From assembly GCA_003117195.1 (NCBI GenBank), contig BDSI01000003.1, forward strand, positions 2,013,551 through 2,077,550: a stretch of DNA of 64,000 bases. The letters run 5' to 3'. The position numbers were made by a program, and so were the translations under genes. The notes under the pieces are model-generated. The model ran no database searches and was not told the DNA's origin. It was given only the letters and a program-made list of their open reading frames with translations. Each line of letters starts with the position of its first letter. The first letter of the stretch is position 1. Shown here one piece after another: positions 46,704 to 57,442 of this stretch. This DNA is from Eudorina sp. 2006-703-Eu-15 (lineage: Eukaryota; Chlorophyta; Chlorophyceae; Chlamydomonadales; Volvocaceae).

Positions 46704-49700
46704 ATGCAGTCGAACGTTTTGCGACAGGCGTCCAGTGCAAGGCACACCAGCAAGCAGCCTTTCCGTGCGAGTCAAGCTGCTCCACGCTCGCGGGCCTGCA
46801 GTTTGGCCTGTCGTGCAGCTGGCGCTCAAGATCCACTGTTGCTGCGGGTTGCCAGGGGTGAAGGCAAGTTTCGGCCCCGGTTAGGCACGGACGATGCCTT
46901 TGGCTTGGATCTTTGGGAATCTCTGTGTCCTTTCAAGCTTATAACAACTGTGATCACATCACTGTTCATTGTCACCCGCAGATGTCGAGCGGACGCCGGT
47001 GTGGCTGATGCGTCAAGCGGGTCGGTACATGGCCGCTTTCAGGGAGTAAGTTCCATAACTATCGCCGCGGAGGGAGGACGAACGGCAAGCAAAATAGGCT
47101 CAAATGGGTTGAGAACTCGGATTGGGGAATTCATGCGGCGATTCCGGCAATTTCCGAAAAGTTCCAACCCGGCTGCAGCGGCTGCAGTCCCGCCAGCCGG
47201 TGCTCCCCGCCCATGATCTGACGTGCCCCCGATGCAAGCAACACTTTGTGTAAAGTATACAGCTTCATATCCATAAGTCTGAGTATGCTACTGAGCAATG
47301 TTCTGAGGGGTGCTGCGTACAACACACAGGCACATAAAGTCAATCGATCCATGTAGCACGTGAGGCCTTAACCATGTACCTCGTCAAAGATTTACGGTCG
47401 GACGCCCTGTGCTCACTCCCGAAACGCCGCGCTTCACCCCACGGCCCTTTCCTTGCAGGTACTCTGACAAGTATCCTTTCCGGATGCGCTCCGAAACCCC
47501 GGAGATCGCCATTGAGCTGTCAATGCAGCCGCTGCGCGCCTTCCGCCCCGACGGCATCATCTTCTTCTCGGACATCCTCACGCCGCTGCCGGGGATGGGC
47601 ATCGAGTTCGACATGGTCAAGGGCAAGGGGCCCGTCATCGCCAACCCCGTCCGCTCCACAGAGCACCTGAAGCAGCTCGTGTGAGTGCTGCATCCTGCGA
47701 CTCGAACAATTTCCAGCAGCTCTGAGATCCCCCACAGCAGCCCCGGCCACCGGGAGAGCACCTATCCCGAGATTCCCCGCTTCCGCACTGCCGTCCTGCT
47801 ATCACGTGGGATCTTCTCCTCGTGGATCTTCAGGTGTTGTCCATCTGGGTCGCGCGCCATCCAAAACTCTTGGCCCTGCCGCGCCCCGCCGCCGCCCTCC
47901 CGCACCGTAGGCCGATGTCGGATCCCGCGACCCGGCTGCCGTTCATTCGGGAGATCCTGTCGACGCTGCGACAGGAGGCCGACTCTGCCGGTGTGACCCT
48001 GCTGGGCTTCATCGGCACGCCCTGGACTCTGGCGGCCTACTCGATGGAGGGCAAGGCGGACAAGGACTGCAAGGAGACCAAGGTGAGCATGCGCGGAGGT
48101 GGCGTGTCGCGTTTGACACCGAGGCGCAGGAGGGTGCGAGCTGCGAGGGGGTGGGGACGCGCAGGAGTGTGGGGTGTGGGGTGGGGTGGTGGTGCAGGCG
48201 AGCTGCCGGGAAGGTTGCGGCGAGGGGGCATGGACAGGGCATCCACTGGTTGCGGTGTAGGAGAAAGGGATGTGTCTGATGAGCTTATGTTCGGTTGCGG
48301 CAGTACGGCACGGTTATCCAAGCACTTGGCATGTGACCCTGTCCGCGAGAAAGGTTTTGGGGGTATGGTTTGGGGACGGGTGGACGGTGCAGGACCACCG
48401 GAGCCTGTCGATGGTATTTGGAAATGCGGGACGACTTTCCCGTGTGGGTCCGGGGCAATGTTGGCCGCCGATTCACGGCCCCACGGTCATCAACCCCACG
48501 GCGGCAGCACTGGGACGCCATGCCAGGGGTAGGGGTTGGCATCTTGGCAACCCCTCGCTCAGCATCCGTGGCGTGGAGCGCCATCGTGAAGCGCCTCGAC
48601 CAGCCTGCACTTGAGCGCCTTTGGGCCGGAGGTTTGGGGTTTTGGACCGGTTTCCGGACACGATCTAACGGGCTTCCGTTGTCCGCTCCCTCGTGTCCCG
48701 CTGCGCGCTCTCCCCCATCAGAAAATCATGTTCCACAACCCGGCGCTGCTCCACTCGTTCCTGGACTTCCTGACGGAGCAGCTGATCGTGTACGCGGGCT
48801 ACCAGATTGAGAGCGGCGCGCAGGTGGGACTGGTCACTGGTGGGAGTGGGATCAGGAGGGCAGGACACTGGCGGTATGGGGGGCGTAGCGACCTGGGACG
48901 CGCGGAGGGCTTGAAATAGCCACGTAGGACCGCTTGGCAGGAAGGTAACTCGGCGGAGGATGACGCCAAGGGATAAGGGTAACCAGGAAAGGCTCAAGTG
49001 GCAACGGCGTGACGGGGTCCTGGGGTTGCATTCGGAAATCCCTGTGCTACATTCGGAAATCCCGGTGCCACATTCGGAAATCCCGGAAACGGGTTATCTC
49101 ATCTCATCTTACTAGCTCTTTCTTTGTCGCTGTCTGGGACTGTCTCCGCAGGTCATTCAGTTGTTCGACAGCTGGGCGCACCACCTGTCGCCAGCGCAGT
49201 TTGCGGAGTTCAGCTTGCCGTACGCGGAGCGCATCACCCGGGCGCTCAAAGCCAAGTACCCCCACGTCCCGGTCATCCTGCACGCCAACGGAGGCACCGG
49301 TGAGAGGCTGGGCAGCAGCGAACTGGGACACGCCATAATAAAACTGCGCGTAATGGGGGGTAGCAGGATGGGTCAGCCTGGGTGGCGGCGCGCCGCGCGT
49401 GATGCACACGTCGGAACTGCGAGAGCGGGCTACGGCGGGCACTGCGACACCTGATGTGCGGAGGTACCGTAGCCTGAGGTCCACGGGCGAGAGAGGCGAG
49501 ACATGCACGGACCGTCTAAAATCGGATGCAGGCAAGCTGGAGCTGATGCGGGACACGGCCGCGGACGTGGTGGGCCTGGACTGGGCGGTCGACATGAAGG
49601 ACGCCCGGGCGGCCCTGGGGCAAAACGTGCGGGTTCAGGTGAGTGCTGTGTTGTAGGAGGTGGACGGATGGGTTGCTGATTGGGCGGATGCGTGGATTGG

Positions 49701-50536
49701 GACCGAAGCGCAGCGCAGGGAGGTGTTGGGCGAGGGAAGAAAGAATAACGAAGCGAAGCAAGCAGCGCGATGAACACACCTCACCACACTACACCTTTTG
49801 CGGTACATTTCATTTTCGGCACGAGGGCGAGGGCGAGGGGCCCGAAACGTGAACCGGAAAAGTGATGTGGCAGGCACATGATGCGGTGGGATGGCGGACC
49901 CTGCAGCGCAATGGACCCGAGTATGCGTCTTCTCCACGACGTTGACTGGCGCACTACCGGATGGCTGAATCGGTCTGAATCGGTTTGACCGTTCCAGCGA
50001 CCGCGCTCCGCGCCTGACACGGACTGCCCGCTCCTGGCTGTCAGGGCAACGTGGACCCCATGGCACTGTTCGGTCCGGAGGAGCACATCCGTGCGGAGGT
50101 CGAGCGCTGCCTGCGAGCGGCGGGGCCGCGGGGCCACATCCTCAACGTCGGCCACGGTGTCGTGCAGGTGCGTGCGCGCGCGGGGGGCGACGGACGCGTG
50201 GGTCGGAGAGGGGGCGCGAGGCGGGGCGGGGGCTGGCCCAGGCTGCGATGTCCCCTTCGTGTCTCTAAGGATGCGGCCGCAGCATTTCCCTCACCACCAT
50301 CTGTCAATGTGACGTGGTCAATACCGTTTACGGGGTCGGAACAGCTTTGGCAAAGAAGTAGAGGTCTTTTTTGTTTCTCACGCTTATGCTGGTGGTATGG
50401 TTTGTGTGCATTCCTGCAGGGCACGCCCGAGGCATCGGTGGCGCTCTTCTGCGAGCTGGCCCGCCAGTCGGGGCAAATACACGCCAAGACGTCTCCGGCG
50501 GCGGCGAACGGCGTCCGGGAGCCCGTGATGGTGTAG
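46704..50536 (+). CDS. Uroporphyrinogen-III decarboxylase, chloroplast type
   Basis: Nine exons: 46704-46863, 46982-47045, 47459-47680, 47911-48082, 48722-48823, 49152-49299, 49532-49638, 50045-50167, 50420-50536, giving 404 residues. It removes the four acetate carboxyls of uroporphyrinogen III to form coproporphyrinogen III in heme and chlorophyll synthesis. The first about 40 residues are a Ser/Arg/Ala-rich plastid transit peptide. Family signatures are complete: [13 protein letters not shown] (substrate-binding Arg/Asp loop), [13 protein letters not shown] (catalytic Asp about 113), [22 protein letters not shown] (Tyr), [15 protein letters not shown] and [13 protein letters not shown] (C-terminal His). 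Intron 1 is best read with a GC donor, GAAG|GCAAGT, which restores [12 protein letters not shown]; a GT six bases earlier also keeps frame but deletes Gly-Glu. Intron 2 uses GTAAGT. Algae usually carry more than one copy (UROD/HEM); which isoform this is cannot be decided here. Confidence 0.93.
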
Positions 50537-51369
50537 AGGGTACCCCGCGCGGGTTGGAGATGCGCCCATCTCGCGGCCTCGCATGCCTGCGACTCGGGAG
50601 GGAGGGGTCTGGCGCCCCGGCTGAGTATGCATGCGACCGCATGTGGAGCGAGCAGGGGATTCGGTCCAGGTTCGGGCAGTTTGACGCATAGCGGGAATCC
50701 CAGAGCCACGCGATGACTAGGTATGGGCTAAAGCCATTTTTTTGCAGCTGCTGGCAAGCGGCGGGGGCGGGGGCGGCGGCGGGGTTTGTCGCTGAGCTTT
50801 AATTTGATTCCAAGGTCCGTCGGTGGTCGGTGGTGATGTCGGGGTTTGGCACGCAGGGTGTCGGGGTTAAGGGGGGGGAGAAAGCACCAGATGACACTGT
50901 TGGTTTTATGCCGGGGCGTGTCCCGGTTGGCGTGGTCGGGTCGCTGCAGGGAGAGGATGCACAGACCGGGCACAGTAAAGGGCCGTACTCGTGGATCCGA
51001 TGTCGGTCACGACGACGACCTGCCGTCCGAACGTAAATAAGGGCGGTCGTGTGCAGGTGTGCACCGATATGACCGTTGTGCACGTTGAGAACCGAAACGG
51101 CGGACAGGCGTCTAGGATAATCGGGCGGGGGAAGGCGGTTCTCAGGTTGGGGTCCCCAAAGAGAGAAGACGTGGTCGTTCCTGGCAACATGACGGCTCAG
51201 CAGCGGTGCCGCCGCAGGTACTTGCCGCCCGAGTTCAGGTACCGCTAAAAGGGTGAGAAGCTCGGACACGGGTGGTTCCCCGGGTGCGCAGGGTCGTCTG
51301 ACGATTCGCTGGGCTCTGCCGTGAGCGGTGAACAACGATTTTGTCAAGCCCGGCTTAGGTTCATATATT

Positions 51370-51413
51370 AAGAATGTTTTGCAGCGGACCCCGCTAGGGT
51401 CATCGGTGACAGC
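51370..51413 (-). repeat. Dispersed repeat terminus, inverted copy
   Basis: Read on the minus strand: TCACCGATGACCCTAGCGGG then GTCCGCTGCAAAACATTC, matching the family at 17225-17270, 23515-23550 and 25115-25160. It is the only inverted member seen. Confidence 0.5.
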
Positions 51414-52188
51414 CAAAGCTTCCTCACCATACACTGAAACTGCGCCACCACGGCGCACCGGGCAGGTTGATGTTGCCCTGCCGGGATAAGCCAATCGCGG
51501 CAGCCCCTGGCGGCCCCGCGCCGTATCTTTCATTCTTTTTGCTGTTGGCGCCACTGCCACCGCGTGATTTGGATACGCCAGCAGCGCGTCGCCGGCGCAG
51601 CAACGACGCACCCAAGGATGTTGCAGCCTGTTGCAGAGAAAGAGGGCGCAGACCGGCGAGCGCGCGGTATCCACACAAACATGCAGAGGCACCTCGCGGG
51701 GGGCGCCAACCACAGAAAGGACAAGAGCGTCATCTTGAGGTAGTAGTTACAGTCGATAGCAGGGAGAGCGGTCGCGGCCCACTTTCCCACATGGAGCCGA
51801 CGGGCTGGCTTGGGTGCTTGCGCAGCTGGAGGAACCCCCGAAGGCGTCCTCGTCACTCGCTCAATTGATTGCAGCGGGGCGCTGCGGGATAGGCTGAAGT
51901 CCTTCCCCTCCCTCGGCGCCCCGTGACCGCGGCTCTCCTTATCGGCCCCTACCTGGCGAAGCCCCTCCCCCGGGGTATCAGGAAGGTCGCGGCGGCACTA
52001 CACCCGCCTGCACCTACAACGTGGTCAAGAAAGTTTGGGGCGTAGCTGTTTAGCACGGGTAGTAAGGAAATGAAACGACATCGGATCTGAGGGAAAGTTG
52101 GGGGTTGTACGGGCCAAGAGGGCGGCACGGGAGGGCTTGGGTTCCAGGGACCGTTCCCCAAGCCGGCGACTGTGACACACATAGACAG

Positions 52189-52290
52189 GGCAGTTGTGTG
52201 GCATAAGGGCATTGCCCGGCTTCAAAATGTCCCTTGCAAGTCATGCACTCCTGCTCTGCCTGCCTTTGAACATATAGATACATACACACG
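52189..52290 (+). repeat. Dispersed repeat, GCATGTCACGCCGCACTCCTG family (copy 2)
   Basis: This is a diverged copy of the 4391-4480 element, with GGGCAGTTGTGTGGCATAAGG, CCCTTGCAAGTCATGCACTCC and TGCTCTGCCTGCCTTTGAACA. It sits in the spacer between the uroporphyrinogen decarboxylase and PRP19 genes, about 560 bp before the PRP19 start. Confidence 0.5.
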
Positions 52291-52853
52291 AGCACGTTCT
52301 TTCCTGTCCCGGATGTGTCGGCGGCCTTATCAAGCCGCCGATTTTCTCCCAGATGGTTTGTTGATTCCGTACCGGGTGTGTCTATCTCGGCACCGATACA
52401 CTGGTGGTTTCGCTAGTGGGTCGTTGTACGGCAAACAACCGAAATTTCTCTCATTCAAGCACATAGTAGTCTGTCCATACAAGTAATAAATCGCTGTTGT
52501 TAGGTTTACTTTGTTTAACTTTGCTGTCACGATAACATAATCTTTTCTTCAACACTAATCACCGGAAGCGAGTGGTTTCCGCTACCCTTTTGATCTGCTT
52601 GACAACTTGGTCGTAGTGACAAAGATATCAGGTAGGCCCGCACGGCTTTCGGACGGCCCTCTGGCTTTCTTGTTCCGGCGGCGCTTTGGGTGCTCTTGGG
52701 TGCTAGCCATAAGGAGGTTGCTTGTTCTACGGCCAACATGAGTATTTTCTGTTGCCCTCTGTCAGGGTGCTGGATGCTGCCGGCATAGGTGCAAGAACCG
52801 CAGGATCGGGTGTAGGGAGCGGGCCCGCTTGACTGGCGATAGCAGCCCGGGCC

Positions 52854-55800
52854 ATGTTCTGCTCAATATCAGGAACTGTTCCGGAGCAGGGTGTGGTCAG
52901 TGTGAAGTCTGGCCACCTGTTTGAAAAGTCCTTGATCGAAAAGTATGTGCGCGAAACGGGAAAATGTCCTGTCTCTGGGGAGCCGCTTTCTCTGGAGGAT
53001 CTTCTGCCACTGAAAGTAAACAAAACGGTCAAGCCGCGGACGGCACCAGCGACGAGCATTCCAGGCTTGCTCAGCTTGTTTCACGATGAGTGGGACGCCA
53101 CAATGCTGGAGCTGCACAACACGCGGACGCAGCTCCACCAAACACGTCAGGAGCTGAGCCATGCGCTGTATCAGCACGACGCCGCTACGCGTGTTATTGC
53201 CCGGCTGCTCAAAGAGCGGGACGAGGCGCGCGCGGCCCTATCGGACCTGAAGCAGCAGTACGCCGCCGAGCTGGCTGCCGCGCAGTCGGCGGTGCAGGCC
53301 GCAGTCGCAGAGGCCCAGGCGGAGCCTGAGGGCAAGCGCAAACCGAAGGCGGGCATCCCGGAGGACGTCATTGCGGACATGAATGAGGTCAACGCGACGC
53401 TCAGCAAGGGTCGGAAAAAACGACCGCTGCCAGACAACCTAGCGACGCCAGAGGACCTCGCGTCCCTCGCGCTGTCTGGGTCGCACCCGCTGCATAAGAC
53501 CACGGCCGGCGGCATCGCCGCGCTTGACGTCAATCCGCAGCAGCAGGGCGTTGTGGTCACAGCAGGTTCGGACGCAACGTTGCAGCTGTTCGACTACCTT
53601 CAGGTGCGTCTGCCAGTGTGGGCACGGCACTTTGCCTCGGCGTTACCGAAAAATCACCAGCTGAGGAGATCAAAGGTTATCGATGGTTTTATTGCACTGG
53701 CATGGATCCATGCATGGGAGCGCGGCAAGCATGGTGGTGTTGGAACTTTGGTTGATTCACAGGGCATGAAGTGAAAGTGCTGTGTGTACAGAATCCGGGG
53801 TATTGCAACCCTTCTGGCGGCCTAGTCACCGTCCATGAATGGCTCACAATCCCGTCACTGTTTCGGCTGCCTGCATCGTATCTGGCTGTCTGCATCGTAT
53901 TGGTGATTGACAATGGTTGGGTTCCGCGGCTTGGGCTTTCGGACGTCCAGGCACGCCTCCTGGGCAGCCTGGAGGGCCACACCAAGCGCTGCACGGGTGT
54001 GGCGTTCGTCAATCCGGAGTTCATCGTCAGCACCAGCGCTGACAAAACTGCACGAATCTGGCGCAGCGGCGGCACCGAGGACGCGACGTGGCAGTGCGCC
54101 GACGTGCTCCGCGATCACACGGCCGAGGTGGTGGGCGTCACTGTAAACCCTTCTCGGCGGTACTTTGTCACCGGCAGCATGGACGCTTCGTGGGCCTTTT
54201 ACGACGTGGAGACCGTCACGTGCCTGCGTCAGGTGCGCCGGAATGACTGGAGGAAGGAAAGGGGGAGTAAAGGAGGAGCGAGGGAACAACACGTCAAGGT
54301 CGAAAGATCTTGATAATGCATCTCGGTCCATAGAGTTGGGTGATAATGGCTTCTGCGTGACCTGGTGCAGTGACGCTCCAACTCTGCAGGTCGGCGCGGA
54401 CGAGGGGCCGGGTGAGCCGTACACCTGCCTGCAGTTTCACCCCGATGGGGTCATCCTTGGAACGGGCACCGAGGCGAAGACCATCAGGTTGGTACGGGAC
54501 CGAGAGCGTTCTGCCGGCCGTCATGGTGCTGGATGCGCCAAGGCAAGCAACTGGGCAATCGGAAAGGGAATTCGTGTAACGGAAGTGGCCACAGCTCGGC
54601 GAGAAGTTGTGTTCATTTGTGAAACAGCTCGCGACTCCTCGTCGGTCTCAGCGTAGCAGCATCGGTGCATACAAATGTGAACAGGTCGGGCCTGGCGATG
54701 GCAGAGGAAGAGTTCTAACTCAACGCAGAACGCACTGACGGACATGATGTGAGGGCGCCGGTCGGTTTTGGCTTCGAAGGCACGCATGGCTCAAGGGGCA
54801 CTTCTAGGGGCGCCGAAGCGGAGGGTTATGTCGTGGAAATCGACTGCGTTTTTGCGTGCTCGCCTGCAGGATTTGGGAGATGCGGCAGCAGAAGGCCGTC
54901 GCGGCTTGCGAGGGGCACGCGGGGGCGATTCGCAGCCTTGCGTTCAGTGAGAACGGGTACCACTTGGCCTCCGCCAGCGACGACTGCATCAAGCTGTGGG
55001 ATCTGCGCAAGCTCGCGAACTTCAAGTAAGCAAGACCTCTTAAGTAGGCGGCGTTGCCGTTCAAGAGGTGGTTGGGGTGTGGCGCGTTTTTGGGGTCGCA
55101 CTGGCTGGCTTGCAAATCGCAGTTGTCAAGTGTGTGTGTTTAATGAGAAGCCCGCCCGGAAAACTGTGTGTGTGGCGTGCCTAGTTTGCCGTTGCTTAGG
55201 CTTAGTGGTGCGCCAACAGTGCCAATGGCGTTTTTTTTCGATCAGGTATACAATCCAACCGAATGCTGAGCGCTGGGGTGTCGCCCTGCCTGACTTTGAA
55301 CCCCACCCCTGTTCCTCCAAACGTGCAGGACGATAGAGCCATTTTCGGACGGGCCGTGCGCGTCCGTTGCGTTCGACCACAGCGGGCAGTACTTGGCGGT
55401 CGGGGGGCCAGTCGTCAAGGTGCTCGGCCAGGTATGCGAGGGCATTTAACCGATGTGGGTCGCCATGGTGTCGTGCACTGCAAATGAGAAGTCGGGTCTT
55501 GACACAAGCGTTATTGCGCCGCCGTCATTGGGCCGTTTTGTCTAGGTCAGCTGTAGCGTGTTGCGGGTAGCCTGGTGGCTTTGTAGGTCCGCTTGCCCAG
55601 CGGCTCAGACAGCGGCATCCTCTGTCTGAACATCACAATGCGCGCTTCGAGGGATGCAGATTATGTCACGTGCACACGAACTGATGAAACGTACCCTGTC
55701 CACATATTGAATCTCGGAACCCTCGCCCTGCTTACACCTGCAGAAGCAGCAGTGGGCTGAGCTGAAGACCCTGTCGGAGGTGGCGAAGCGTGCGGCAGCA

Positions 55801-55884
55801 CTGCGATGGGGTCCAGACGCGCGGACCTTGCTCGTCGGCTCTGCGGACCACAACCTGCGTGTGTTTACCGTGCCGTCGGCATAA
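52854..55884 (+). CDS. PRP19: Pre-mRNA-processing factor 19 (U-box/WD40 E3 ubiquitin ligase)
   Basis: Six exons: 52854-53603, 53951-54232, 54390-54487, 54870-55025, 55329-55431, 55744-55884, giving 509 residues. The N-terminal U-box is clear ([53 protein letters not shown]). A Prp19 coiled coil follows ([21 protein letters not shown], about residues 80-105) with a further helical Ala/Glu-rich segment. WD40 repeats then run to the end ([65 protein letters not shown]). PRP19 is the core of the NTC complex that ubiquitinates spliceosome proteins and stabilises the active spliceosome; nuclear. Length matches the usual about 500 residues. The start gives a U-box beginning at residue 3, as in orthologues. 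Most of the U-box and coiled coil sits in one 750-bp exon. Confidence 0.95.
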
Positions 55885-57238
55885 TTGACTCAGCGAGTCA
55901 CGAATAACGGCTGATTCAGGCTCGTTGTTGTCAGGGTCTGAAAGAAAGGAAAGCTTCGTTCGCAGCCGGTGAGGCGGTGGTGGGATAGTTGATACTTAAG
56001 GGACCGCTGCATGAACTGGCGTCCATTTCTATCACATAGCCGCAGCAACATGGTACACGTGCATGTGATGTGAATGCAGTTTGCTTGGCAAGGTATGGGT
56101 CGAACTTTTGAGTTGCGGGCACAGGCAGGAGGCCATTGGGTCGCTCCTTTCTGTGGCTTCACTGAACTTTCGCGTGCACGAGCACAAGAAGCAACCTTGT
56201 CGGTGATGGTTAGGGTTTTCGGGAAAGCAGCCGTTGCAGCGGTTGTGAACAGAGCACGCTAACCACACGGATGTGTTCTCCGTGCGTTGCGAATGTGGAA
56301 GGGGCACGCGATGATTCCGCCACCCAGCTGCGCCTGGGTGTTATGCCCGTAATACTACATCTTTGCCTCGCAGTCGTGGCCATGCCAGACATTTCATACT
56401 CGAAACTGATGGGTTGGAGGCAGTTCGGTATGAGTATCTGGGCCGCAGGCTGGCGGCCTCCATAACTATCGGTTGTCAGGCAACTGCAAGCAGCTCTACT
56501 CGGTGTTTGCAAGCCAAAATCATACAATTGTAATTTTAGGAAACGCACGCCATGTTTCAATGGCCACAACGAATCAATTAAACGTGCACGGCGGACCAGG
56601 CCCTTCAGCTGTGCTGCCAGCTCCTTAAAGAAACTTGACAGACTTCCATTACCCATATACTACCAGCAGATGTTCAAGTGATTCGCCTCAGAACCGCTTG
56701 GAATGTTGCGGAATGGACTCGAAACGGTTGGAAAGTAGTCTGAATGATTGCCGCAACGCTAGCCAATTGCCAAATGTTTCGGTGACGCGGACTTCTTCTT
56801 GGCACGTAGGCAACGCAACGCCGGCGCCGTAAAAGTAAAAGCGTGAGTAGTTGGCCTCACCCCGGAATGCTGACGCGGCATATTTACCGTACGGATTGGC
56901 CAACATAAATATTACCGACACATGTGTACTAAAGAAGAATTCCTATCATCACCTGAGAAATTTCATATTGCTTTCTCTAAAGTTCTCTATTAACCGGTAC
57001 AATCCTTCACAGCCGTCAACGTACACTTTCGCAGCGTTAGCCAACCTGCAGGTATGGCAAGCCCGAGTAGGATATGAACTTGTTTCGGAGGATGGGATAC
57101 TTACTCGCATGTTGTGCTTGCTGTCCCTTGTGGCTAAGGTCGGGCGTCAAAAGGGATGAAGTTCTTGCGGACATTCCTTGACCTACTCTTTTGCCTTCAA
57201 TCCTGTGCCACAGCAGGTCTCATATCCCACTAATCAAC
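55885..57238. other. Spacer after PRP19
   Basis: No recognised gene. The first part should include the PRP19 3' UTR; a TGTAA motif at 56529-56533 is a possible but distant poly(A) signal. The sequence between about 56500 and 57200 is AT-richer, with several 60-100-codon frames that lack domains. Confidence 0.4.
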
Positions 57239-57442
57239 ATGGCCACGACCTCGGTGTCTTTTTCGGATAGCAAGGCCCCCATGCGGTCGACCGCAACAAG
57301 GGTTTTGGAGACAGGCCTTGAAGCCTTGACGGCCTTGCTCATGACCGTCCTTACACCTATCATCCTCCTCGCGATGATGGGCCTGTCTGTATTCAAGACT
57401 GTCGTCACCTGGGCGCGGACAGAGTTCGCCTCGCGAGCATGA
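57239..57442 (+). CDS. Small putative single-span membrane protein, 67 residues
   Basis: An intronless ATG-to-TGA frame begins MATTSVSFSDSKAPMR and contains a strongly hydrophobic segment at residues about 28-56 (LEALTALLMTVLTPIILLAM and onward) followed by a short basic/acidic tail (WARTEFASRA). Third positions are moderately GC-rich. No family was recognised. The ATG lies in a reasonable context (AACATGGCC). It may be a free-standing small gene or an exon of a larger one; nothing upstream splices to it in an obvious way. A chance ORF cannot be excluded. Confidence 0.4.
   Translation: MATTSVSFSDSKAPMRSTATRVLETGLEALTALLMTVLTPIILLAMMGLSVFKTVVTWARTEFASRA

Larger units (their letters stand above)
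50537..52853. other. 2.3-kb spacer between uroporphyrinogen decarboxylase and PRP19
   Basis: No recognised gene. It holds an inverted copy of the GGGGTCCGCTG repeat terminus at 51370-51413 and a copy of the GCATGTCACGCC repeat at 52189-52290. Several 80-130-codon open frames occur, but none shows a domain or splice logic. The last few hundred bases before 52854 are AT-richer and probably include the PRP19 promoter. Confidence 0.5.
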
